A stretch of 64,000 bases of DNA from Arthrobacter pityocampae (GTDB lineage Bacteria; Actinomycetota; Actinomycetes; Actinomycetales; Micrococcaceae), in assembly GCF_002927275.1 (NCBI RefSeq), contig NZ_PRKW01000004.1:310001-374000 (forward strand), given 5' to 3'. The stretch's first letter is position 1; each line of letters begins with the position of its first letter. Positions 57,372-64,000 of the stretch are shown piece by piece. The translations under genes and the position numbers were made by a program. Below the pieces are notes generated by a model. The model did no database searches. It had not been told where the DNA came from and saw only the letters and a program-made list of their open reading frames with translations.

Positions 57372-57396
57372 AATATGTTTGTAACGGCAACATATT
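57372..57396. promoter_or_regulatory. Operator candidate upstream of xylA
   Basis: AATATGTT at 57372-57379 and AACATATT at 57389-57396 form an 8-bp inverted repeat with a 9-nt centre, ending 25 bp before the xylA ATG. AT-rich in a GC-rich context. A target for the ROK (XylR-like) protein at 62357 is plausible but unproven. Confidence 0.6.
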
Positions 57397-57421
57397 AACC
57401 CCGCACACCCTGGAGCACTCA

Positions 57422-58612
57422 ATGACGATCGAGCCCACCCGCGATGACAAATTCTCCTTCGGCCTCTGGACGGTGGGCTGGGAAGCCCAGGACCAGTTCG
57501 GTTCCGCAACCCGCGCACCCCTCGACGTCGTCGAGGCGGTCAACCGCCTGAGCGACCTCGGCGCGTACGGCATCACCTTCCACGACAACGACCTCTTCCC
57601 CTTCGGCTGCTCCGCGGCCGACCGTCAGCGGGAGATCGACCGCCTGACCGGCGTGCTGAAGTCGACAGGCCTGATCGTGCCGATGGTGACCACGAACCTG
57701 TTCAGCCACCCGGTCTTCAAGGACGGCGGCTTCACGAGCAACGACCGCGGCGTGCGGCGCTTCGCCCTGCGCAAGGTCCTGGACAACATCGACCTCGCCG
57801 CCGAACTCGGCGCCAAGACCTTCGTCATGTGGGGCGGTCGCGAAGGCAGCGAATACGACTCCGCCAAGGACATCCGCGGAGCCCTGGAGCGCTACCGCGA
57901 GGCCGTCAACCTGCTCGGCGACTACGTGACGGACAAGGGCTACGACATCCGCTTCGCGATCGAGCCCAAGCCGAACGAACCGCGCGGCGACATCCTGCTG
58001 CCCACGCTCGGCCACGCCATGGCGTTCATCGAGACACTCGAGCGCCCCGAGCTCGTCGGCATCAACCCGGAGACCGGCCACGAGCAGATGGCCGGCCTGA
58101 ACTTCACCCACGGCATCGCTCAGGCCCTCTACCAGGGCAAGCTGTTCCACATCGACCTGAACGGCCAGCGCAGCATCAAGTTCGACCAGGACCTCGTCTT
58201 CGGCCACGGCGACCTCCAGAACGCCTTCTCGCTGGTGGACCTGCTCGAATTCGGCGGACCCGCCGGCGGCCCCTCGTACGACGGCCCCCGGCACTTCGAC
58301 TACAAGCCGAGCCGCACCGAGGACATGGACGGCGTGTGGGACTCGGCGGCTGCGAACATGCAGACCTACCTGCTGCTCAAGGAGCGCGCCGCCGCGTTCC
58401 GTGCCGACCCCGAGGTCCAGGCGGCCCTCACGGCATCACGGGTGTCGGAGATCAACGAGCCCACGCTCGACGAGGGCGAGGGCTACGAGGCCCTCCGCGC
58501 GGACCGTGCCTCCTATGAGGACTTCGACGCCGACGCCTACTTCAACGGCAAGGGCTTCGGGTTCGTGAAGCTGCAGCAGCTCTTCATCGAGCACCTGCTC
58601 GGGGCCCGCTGA
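57422..58612 (+). CDS. xylA: Xylose isomerase
   Basis: 396 residues, converts D-xylose to D-xylulose. [17 protein letters not shown] is the actinobacterial-type N-terminus, [13 protein letters not shown] contains the catalytic His, [32 protein letters not shown] and [13 protein letters not shown] follow with metal ligands. Starts at ATG 57422. Only 3 bp separates it from xylB. A palindromic site lies just upstream. Confidence 0.97.
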   Translation: MTIEPTRDDKFSFGLWTVGWEAQDQFGSATRAPLDVVEAVNRLSDLGAYGITFHDNDLFPFGCSAADRQREIDRLTGVLKSTGLIVPMVTTNLFSHPVFKDGGFTSNDRGVRRFALRKVLDNIDLAAELGAKTFVMWGGREGSEYDSAKDIRGALERYREAVNLLGDYVTDKGYDIRFAIEPKPNEPRGDILLPTLGHAMAFIETLERPELVGINPETGHEQMAGLNFTHGIAQALYQGKLFHIDLNGQRSIKFDQDLVFGHGDLQNAFSLVDLLEFGGPAGGPSYDGPRHFDYKPSRTEDMDGVWDSAAANMQTYLLLKERAAAFRADPEVQAALTASRVSEINEPTLDEGEGYEALRADRASYEDFDADAYFNGKGFGFVKLQQLFIEHLLGAR

Positions 58613-58615
58613 CCC

Positions 58616-60121
58616 ATGGCCCTCGTTGCCGGCGTCGACTCCTCGACGCAGAGCTGCAAGGTCGTCGTGCTCGACGCCGTGACCGGGTCCGAGGTCCGCT
58701 CCGGCCGCGCCCTCCATCCGGAGGGCACGGAGGTGGACCCCGAGGCATGGTGGCAGGCGCTGCGCGCCGCACTGGAGGCTGCGGACGGCCTCGGGGCCGA
58801 CGTCGACGCCGTCGCCATCGCGGGCCAGCAGCACGGGATGGTGCTGATCGGCCAGGACGGGAGGGTCCTCCGGGACGCCCTGCTGTGGAACGACACGCGC
58901 TCCGCGGACGCGGCCCGGGACCTGATCGGCGAGCTCGGACTCGGGGAGATCGTCGTCCGCACCGGGTCCGCGCCCGTGGCCTCCTTCACCGGCAGCAAGG
59001 TGCGCTGGGTGCGCGACGCCGAACCCGACGTCGTCCCGGTCATCGCTGCCGTGGCGCTCCCCCACGACTGGCTGACCTGGCGGCTGCGCGGATTCGGTCC
59101 GGCGGGCGAGTCGCCGCTCGGCCCGGTGCTCGACGAGCTGGTGACCGACCGCTCGGACGCGAGCGGCACCGGGTACTGGAGTCCGGCGGCGGAGGGCTAC
59201 GACCTCCCGCTGTTCGAGCACATGCTCGGGCGTCCGGCCCGCGAGGCGCGCGGGACCCAGGAGAAGCGTGGGGCCGGGGACCTGCAGGGGACCGATCCGG
59301 ACGCCGTGGTCCTCCCCCGGGTGCTCCGCGCGGATCAGGCCGCCGGGACGGTCCATGCCTCCTTCACCGCCTCGGGCGACCGGGAGATCGTCGTCGGCGC
59401 GGGCGCGGGTGACAACGCGGGGGCGGCGCTCGGGCTCGGGGCGGAGGAGGGCGACGTCGTCGTGTCCCTCGGGACGAGCGGCACGGTCTTCGCCGTCGCC
59501 GCCGACGCCGTCGCGGACCCGGGCGGGACCGTCGCAGGGTTCGCCGATGCCAGTGGGCTGTTCCTGCCGCTCGTGGCGACCCTCAACGCGGCGCGCGTCC
59601 TGTCCTCGGTGGCGGGGCTCCTGGACGTGGACCACGACGGCCTCGCCGAGCTGGCCCTGAGCGCCGGGCCCGGCTCGGACGGCGTGGTCCTCGTGCCGTA
59701 CTTCGAGGGAGAGCGCACGCCCAACCTCCCGACGGCGAAGGCCAGCGTCCACAACCTCAGCATCGCGTCCGCCACGCGGCCGAATCTGGCCCGGGCGGCG
59801 ATCGAGGGCATGCTGTGCGGGCTGGCCGATGCGCTGGACGCCGTCCGTGCCACGGGCGTGCGGCCGCGTCACCTGCTGCTGATCGGCGGTGCGGCGCAGA
59901 ACGCCGCCGTGCAGGAGGTGACGGCGCAGGTGTTCGACCTGCCCGTGCGGATCCCTGCACCCGGCGAATACGTGGCGCGGGGCGCTGCGGTGCAGGCCGC
60001 GTGGGTCCTGGCCGGCTCACGGCCCTCCTGGACGCCCGACGCCGTCGAGGACCGCGCCGCCGACCACCGGCCGGTCATCCGTGAGCAGTACCGGGCAGCG
60101 GTGGGGTCCCTCCGGTTCTGA
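58616..60121 (+). CDS. xylB: Xylulokinase
   Basis: 501 residues, FGGY-family kinase making xylulose 5-phosphate. VAGVDSSTQSCKVVVLDA is the N-terminal phosphate-binding loop, GQQHGMVLIGQDGRVLRDALLWNDTR the sugar-binding region, and VSLGTSGTVFAVAADAV and LIGGAAQNAAVQEVTAQVFDLPV the second half. No distinct ribosome-binding site in the 3-bp gap, so it is probably coupled to xylA. A perfect 15-bp hairpin closes the operon. Confidence 0.96.
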   Translation: MALVAGVDSSTQSCKVVVLDAVTGSEVRSGRALHPEGTEVDPEAWWQALRAALEAADGLGADVDAVAIAGQQHGMVLIGQDGRVLRDALLWNDTRSADAARDLIGELGLGEIVVRTGSAPVASFTGSKVRWVRDAEPDVVPVIAAVALPHDWLTWRLRGFGPAGESPLGPVLDELVTDRSDASGTGYWSPAAEGYDLPLFEHMLGRPAREARGTQEKRGAGDLQGTDPDAVVLPRVLRADQAAGTVHASFTASGDREIVVGAGAGDNAGAALGLGAEEGDVVVSLGTSGTVFAVAADAVADPGGTVAGFADASGLFLPLVATLNAARVLSSVAGLLDVDHDGLAELALSAGPGSDGVVLVPYFEGERTPNLPTAKASVHNLSIASATRPNLARAAIEGMLCGLADALDAVRATGVRPRHLLLIGGAAQNAAVQEVTAQVFDLPVRIPAPGEYVARGAAVQAAWVLAGSRPSWTPDAVEDRAADHRPVIREQYRAAVGSLRF

Positions 60122-60136
60122 GGTGGCCGGGCATAG

Positions 60137-60170
60137 CGAGAGGCACCACCCGTCCGGGTGGTGCCTCTCG
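60137..60170. terminator. Terminator of the xylAB operon
   Basis: Perfect 15-bp stem, 60137-60151 with 60156-60170, 4-nt loop. Confidence 0.8.
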
Positions 60171-60194
60171 TGGTTCGCGGTGGTGCCGGGCCTG

Positions 60195-60812
60195 CTAGAC
60201 GCGGGCGCGGTGGTCGATGCCGGCCTGGTCCACCTTGCGGTGGAAGTGCATGCCGGCCTTCCCGCCGAGGATCGCGGCGATCAGCGGGATGAGGACGGCG
60301 ATGGCGAGGCCGACCAGTCCGCTCGTGGTCAGCGCGCTACCGTCCACGGGGATGCTCGGCGCGCCGTTCAGGCTGGAGAGGACGTTGAACTGGTCACCGG
60401 CGAAGACGGCGAGGATCGCCAGGACGATCGCGATGATGATGCCCCAGAGCCAGACGGCGAGGCCCTGCCTGGCGCCGTCGAAGCGTGCCATGCGGCCTGC
60501 GACGTAGCCGCCGCAGTAGTAGGCGACGAACAGGATGACCGCCAGGACGATCCCGCTCACGATGCCGATGGTCCCGGCGTTCTCGGTGGCCTGGTTCGCG
60601 GCATCGCTCGCCGTGCTCGAACTGGAGGCCCCGATGCCGACGCCGATCGCCGTCGCGAGGGCACTGAGGATGACGGTCAGGCCGATCGCGCTCAGCCAGC
60701 CGAAGAACGCGGAGCCGAACTTGATGCCGCCGAACTGTTCCTTCTCCGCGGCCACGACGTCGTTGCGACGGCTCCTCGGGGTACTTGCGCCTGCTGTGTT
60801 CTCTGCCGCCAT
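60195..60812 (-). CDS. Small polytopic membrane protein (YrzE/DUF-type)
   Basis: 205 residues with four hydrophobic segments: AFFGWLSAIGLTVILSALATAIGV, AGTIGIVSGIVLAVILFVAYYCGGYVAGRMAR, GLAVWLWGIIIAIVLAILAVF and TSGLVGLAIAVLIPLIAAILGG. The CGGYVAGRMARFDGARQG loop is a recognisable element of small actinobacterial membrane proteins. Function unknown. ATG at 60812 with AGGAGG nine bases upstream. Confidence 0.75.
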   Translation of the reverse strand: MAAENTAGASTPRSRRNDVVAAEKEQFGGIKFGSAFFGWLSAIGLTVILSALATAIGVGIGASSSSTASDAANQATENAGTIGIVSGIVLAVILFVAYYCGGYVAGRMARFDGARQGLAVWLWGIIIAIVLAILAVFAGDQFNVLSSLNGAPSIPVDGSALTTSGLVGLAIAVLIPLIAAILGGKAGMHFHRKVDQAGIDHRARV

Positions 60813-61216
60813 GATGCTGGTCCTCCTCGATAGTGGGATCATGCGGACCGCGGCGCATCACTGCGGAACAACATGATCAGTCTACTTACTATCGTGGGGG
60901 ACGCCGTCCCTCGCATGCAACCGGCGGTCCCCGGCCGACGCACCGGTGGTCAATCGGCGAAGTGGGTGCTCGCACTCCTCCCCGCGGCCCGGACGATCAG
61001 CGCCTCGGTGACGTCGCGCAGCTTCGGAGACAACCAGGTTCGGTGTTCATCATCGAATGACTCTCGAAACTTTCGACCGAATATTCAACAATTGCCTGAT
61101 GGGTTGAGCGTGCGCAGCGCCCCTGCGACAGCGCAGGAGGCTGTGTGCGGCCGGCCACGCTCTGCGACGAGCGGTCACCGCTGAGCCCGGAAGTACGCGG
61201 CGGTATGCTGTGGGGC
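60813..61216. other. Intergenic region with a LacI-type operator
   Basis: 404 bp without a convincing gene. It contains TCGAAACTTTCGA at 61064-61076, a 13-bp palindrome with the CGAAA-N-TTTCG core known for LacI-type (cellulose/xylan) regulators in actinobacteria. The next gene is a LacI regulator with a TATGCT -10 at 61204-61209. Nothing else recognised. Confidence 0.65.
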
Positions 61217-62275
61217 ATGTCGCTTCCGCCCCCAGAACCGCGTGTCACCCTCGCCCAGCTCGCGGCGGCAGCCGGTGTCTCCCTGTCGACGATCTCCAAG
61301 GTGCTCAACGGCCGCACGGACGTGTCGCCGACAACCCGGGCGAAAGTTGAGGAACTCCTCGAGGAGCACGGCTACCGGCGTCGCAAGGCCTCGGCGGCGA
61401 AGGCATGCCTCGTCGAGCTCGTGTTCCACGAGCTCGAGAGCGCCTGGGCGCTCGAACTCATCCGCGGGGTGGAGAACGTGGCCCGCGAGCACGGCATGAG
61501 CGTCGTGCTGACCGAGACGGGCTCGCGGCACGCGCCGGGACCGGAGTGGATCGAGGGCGTGATGTCGCGGCGGCCCGCCGGCGTGGTCCTGGTGTTCTCC
61601 GACCTGCCGCAGGACTTCCGCGCCAAACTGGACGCCCGCTCCATCCCCTTCGTCATCATCGACCCCGCGGGCGACCCCGCACCGGACGTCCCGTCGGTCG
61701 GCTCCGCCAACTGGGCCGGCGGCATGATGGCCACCCGCCACCTGATCGACCTCGGGCATACGAGGATCGCCGCGATCAGCGGACCGGAGGACATGATGTG
61801 CTCCCTCGCCCGCATCGACGGCTACCGGTCGGCGATGGGCATGGCCTCCCTCCCGATCGACCCCGAGTTGATCCGGTACGGGAACTTCCATGTCGACGGC
61901 GGACGCGACCATGCGTTCTCCCTGCTGCGCGCCCCCCACCCGCCGACGGCGATCTTCGCCGGCAGCGACCTGCAGGCGCTGGGGGTGCTCGACGCCGCCC
62001 GGCAGATCGGGCTCCGCGTCCCCGAGGAACTGTCGATCGTGGGCTACGACGACCTGCAGTTGGCGCAGTGGTCCAGCCCCGCGCTGACCACGGTGCATCA
62101 GCCGCTCATCCAGATGGCCGAGGAGGCCACGCGGATGATCCTGCGCCTGCGCGACGGGGAGCGGCCGAACAACCTCCGGCTCGACCTCGCCACGAGTCTC
62201 GTGGTGCGCCAGAGCACCGCGGCGCCACCCGCACCCCCTGCGCGTGCAGCCGGGGCGGCGCAGCAGCGCGCCTGA
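61217..62275 (+). CDS. LacI-family regulator
   Basis: 352 residues. HTH AQLAAAAGVSLSTISKVLN with GRTDVSPTTRAKV, then a ligand-binding core (ELVFHELESAWALELIRGV, AIFAGSDLQALGVLDAAR, SIVGYDDLQLAQWSSPALTTV). Close kin of the regulator at 56298. TATGCT at 61204-61209 puts the transcription start at about the ATG (61217), so the message may be leaderless. Likely controls xylan or other plant-glycan genes; the CGAAAcTTTCG palindrome about 140 bp upstream is a candidate self-site. Confidence 0.92.
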   Translation: MSLPPPEPRVTLAQLAAAAGVSLSTISKVLNGRTDVSPTTRAKVEELLEEHGYRRRKASAAKACLVELVFHELESAWALELIRGVENVAREHGMSVVLTETGSRHAPGPEWIEGVMSRRPAGVVLVFSDLPQDFRAKLDARSIPFVIIDPAGDPAPDVPSVGSANWAGGMMATRHLIDLGHTRIAAISGPEDMMCSLARIDGYRSAMGMASLPIDPELIRYGNFHVDGGRDHAFSLLRAPHPPTAIFAGSDLQALGVLDAARQIGLRVPEELSIVGYDDLQLAQWSSPALTTVHQPLIQMAEEATRMILRLRDGERPNNLRLDLATSLVVRQSTAAPPAPPARAAGAAQQRA

Positions 62276-62356
62276 CCGACGGCACCCGGGAAGGGCTCTG
62301 GATACGATAGGGCGAGGCGCAGGAGGCTCCTGCAGGACGAAGGAGAACCCGAGACT

Positions 62357-63517
62357 GTGCGGTCACTACCCGGCGGGACGAACGGCACCGAGGGCCTGCG
62401 CGCGCAGAACCTGTCGCAGATCCTCACGATGGTCCACCGGAACGGCCCGCTGTCCCGCGCCGAACTCACCCGGCGCAGCGGGCTCAACCGCTCCACCGTG
62501 GGCGCCCTGGTCTCGGCGCTCACCGAGAGGAACCTCGTCCGCGAGACGGAACCGGCCGTCGACGGACGCGTGGGCCGGCCGAGCCCCATCGTGCAGGCCA
62601 ATGCCGGCGTCGCCGTGATCGCGGTCAACCCCGACATCGACGCCCTGACCGTCGGCGTCGTCGGACTGGGCGGCCACGTCCACGCGCGGGTCCGCCGCGA
62701 GACCCAGGGCGTCCCCTCGCTCGAGGACGCGGTCGGCCTCACGCGCCAGATCGTGGCCGGCCTCCAGCCCACGCTGGCCGGACTCGACCGGGTGCTCGGC
62801 GCCGGCATCGCGCTGCCCGGGCTCGTCACGGCGGTGACAGGGCGGGTGCTCGTCGCACCGCACCTGGGCTGGCGCGACGTCGGCCTCACGGGCCCCTTCG
62901 CCGACGCCCTCGGGCTCCCGGTCGTGGCCGCCAACGACGCCTCCCTCGGCTCGCTCGCCGAGAGCATCTTCGGCGCGGCGCTCGGCGTCGACGACGCCGT
63001 CTACCTCAACGGCAGCGCGAGCGGCATCGGCGGTGGCATCGTCACCGGGGGCGCGCAGCTGGTCGGTAGTCGGGGCTACGGCGGCGAACTGGGCCACACG
63101 CTCGTCAGCCCGGGCGGACGGGCATGCCACTGCGGGCGGGCGGGCTGCCTCGACGCCGAGGTCCGCCTGGAACGGCTCCTCGGGGCGGCGGGTCTGGACG
63201 GCGGAGGCATCGAGGCCCTCGAGCGGGTGCTGTCGGACGGCCCGCCGGAGGCCGTGCGGGCCGAGGCCGACCGGCAGTTGGAGCTGCTCGCGGTCGCACT
63301 CACGAACGTCGTGAACATCTTCGACCCGGAGCTGATCGTCCTCGGCGGGTTCCTCGGGCCGCTCGTCGACTTCCGGGGCGACCGGCTCGCCACGACTGTC
63401 AACGCGGGTTCGCTGGCCGGCCGGGTGATCGTGCGGCGCGCGGCGCTGGGACCGGAACTCCTGCTCGTCGGCGCCGCGGAACTGGCCTTCCAGCCCCTCC
63501 TCGCCTCACCGGCCTGA
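62357..63517 (+). CDS. ROK-family regulator (XylR-like)
   Basis: 386 residues. N-terminal winged helix LSQILTMVHRNGPLSRAELTRRSGLNRSTVGALVSAL, then a ROK domain: GIALPGLVTAVTGRVLVAPHLGW, NDASLGSLAE, GIGGGIVTGGAQLVGSRGYGGELGH and zinc cluster CHCGRAGCLD. Such proteins act as xylose or sugar-responsive repressors. GTG at 62357 has AGGAG with an 11-base spacer. The 81-bp gap to the LacI gene suggests separate or shared expression. It likely controls xylAB. Confidence 0.9.
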   Translation: MRSLPGGTNGTEGLRAQNLSQILTMVHRNGPLSRAELTRRSGLNRSTVGALVSALTERNLVRETEPAVDGRVGRPSPIVQANAGVAVIAVNPDIDALTVGVVGLGGHVHARVRRETQGVPSLEDAVGLTRQIVAGLQPTLAGLDRVLGAGIALPGLVTAVTGRVLVAPHLGWRDVGLTGPFADALGLPVVAANDASLGSLAESIFGAALGVDDAVYLNGSASGIGGGIVTGGAQLVGSRGYGGELGHTLVSPGGRACHCGRAGCLDAEVRLERLLGAAGLDGGGIEALERVLSDGPPEAVRAEADRQLELLAVALTNVVNIFDPELIVLGGFLGPLVDFRGDRLATTVNAGSLAGRVIVRRAALGPELLLVGAAELAFQPLLASPA

Positions 63518-63539
63518 CGTTTACCGCGCTGGGACCTTC

Positions 63540-63638
63540 CCGCCCGGAACACCTGTCACGGGGGGACGTTCCGGGCGGACACGCGCCGCTGTCCGGGCAC
63601 GCAGAACGGCGCACCCTCCCCGAAGGGGTGATGCGCCG
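63540..63638. terminator. Two hairpins between the ROK gene and DUF3073
   Basis: First: CCGCCCGGAAC (63540-63550) with GTTCCGGGCGG (63568-63578). Second: CGGCGCA (63607-63613) with TGCGCCG (63632-63638), enclosing CCCC/GGGG around a GAA loop. Converging genes, so these probably end transcription from both sides. Confidence 0.7.
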
Positions 63639-63681
63639 TGCGGTTCACGATTCGCCCGTCGGCCCACGGGAGCCGGTCGGA

Positions 63682-63921
63682 TCAGCCGGTGCGGCGTGAG
63701 CCGCTCTCCTCGCCGTCGTCGTCGAACTCGTCGGCGTACTTGTCCGCATATTCCGAGTAGTCAGGCTCGACCGGCTCGAGGGGTTCGGTACGTCGGGTGG
63801 ATGCACGACTACCCGGGCCTGTGAGCTCTCGCTGCAGTGCCGAATAATCAGTGGCCGGGCTGAAATACTTCATGTCCCTGGCCTGCTTGGTAGCTTTTGC
63901 CTTTTGACGGCCGCGCCCCAT
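63682..63921 (-). CDS. DUF3073 family protein
   Basis: 79 residues. Starts MGRGRQKAKATKQARDMKYFSP and ends with an acidic tail (EYADKYADEFDDDGEE), the standard form of DUF3073, a small, highly charged actinobacterial protein of unknown function often near purM. Here it is 12 kb from purM. ATG at 63921. The last 79 bp of the window upstream hold no gene. Confidence 0.88.
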   Translation of the reverse strand: MGRGRQKAKATKQARDMKYFSPATDYSALQRELTGPGSRASTRRTEPLEPVEPDYSEYADKYADEFDDDGEESGSRRTG

Positions 63922-64000
63922 GGCGTGACCCCCTTTGTGCGTCGATCCGAGGTGGTCACTGGGGCACGAGGCCCAAGGCTGCAGCGAGGCCCCGGATTAT

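Noticed and set aside
57324-57421. Riboswitch upstream of xylA
   Set aside because: Only a short inverted repeat is present; no conserved aptamer-like structure was recognised.
60813-61216. Short open frames in the gap before the second LacI gene
   Set aside because: Composition and lack of ribosome-binding sites suggest chance frames.

Overview
The window is high-GC actinobacterial DNA, most consistent with a Micrococcaceae genome (Arthrobacter-like). Support comes from the bifunctional exonuclease/DNA polymerase, the MarP-type protease, the GlxR/Crp regulator, DUF3073, DUF5996, DUF2332, the SCP_3-type protein, frequent GTG starts, 4-nt ATGA/GTGA overlaps and TAnnnT -10 elements. Assignment to genus is inference. 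Most of it reads as core chromosome. I see no insertion sequence, CRISPR array or prophage.

Layout. 1-6773: 3'-truncated-at-left DNA polymerase (partial), CoA-type Nudix hydrolase, endonuclease III, a membrane protein with a low-complexity tail, and acetyl-CoA synthetase. 6788-9787: Ohr and a divergent TetR regulator, an MFS transporter followed closely by type II dehydroquinase. 9844-18192: an oligopeptide/dipeptide ABC system whose fused double ATPase (+) is separated from its permeases and binding protein (-) by a retron-type reverse transcriptase with its own msr-msd-like RNA (11695-13350) and a divergent DUF5996 gene. 18433-21445: DUF2332, a CelD-type acetyltransferase and a polysaccharide deacetylase. 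21504-28601: MarP-like protease, Crp/GlxR regulator, NUDT19-like Nudix protein, RidA, a 51-codon DUF4177 gene, a class A penicillin-binding protein and a membrane-anchored metallophosphoesterase. 28713-32610: a heterodimeric ABC exporter and tRNA-Pro(CGG). 32619-39758: a large superfamily 2 helicase with membrane segments, a DUF1269-sulfatase fusion and a secreted beta-propeller protein. 39971-51612: purine genes purC-purD (-) and purF-purM (+) flank a molybdopterin enzyme, L-asparaginase, SCP_3 protein, DUF2079 membrane protein, DUF1059 protein and an EAL phosphodiesterase. 51846-63517: a xylan/xylose region with a CE4-GH10 multimodular enzyme, a second GH10 xylanase, two LacI regulators, xylA, xylB and a ROK regulator. 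63682-63921: DUF3073.

How it fits together. The right end is a coherent xylan pathway: secreted deacetylating/hydrolysing enzymes outside the cell, xylose isomerase and xylulokinase inside, with three local regulators and several palindromic operator candidates. Crp/GlxR-like half-sites occur upstream of acs, crp itself and the ABC exporter. The most notable element is the retron: an RT of 484 residues with YADD and the VTG retron motif, preceded by a 159-nt unit bounded by a perfect 16-bp inverted repeat (a1/a2) with internal hairpins and a promoter -10 placed so that transcription would begin at a1. The length and N-terminal extension recall the myxobacterial Mx162 group (from memory, not a search).
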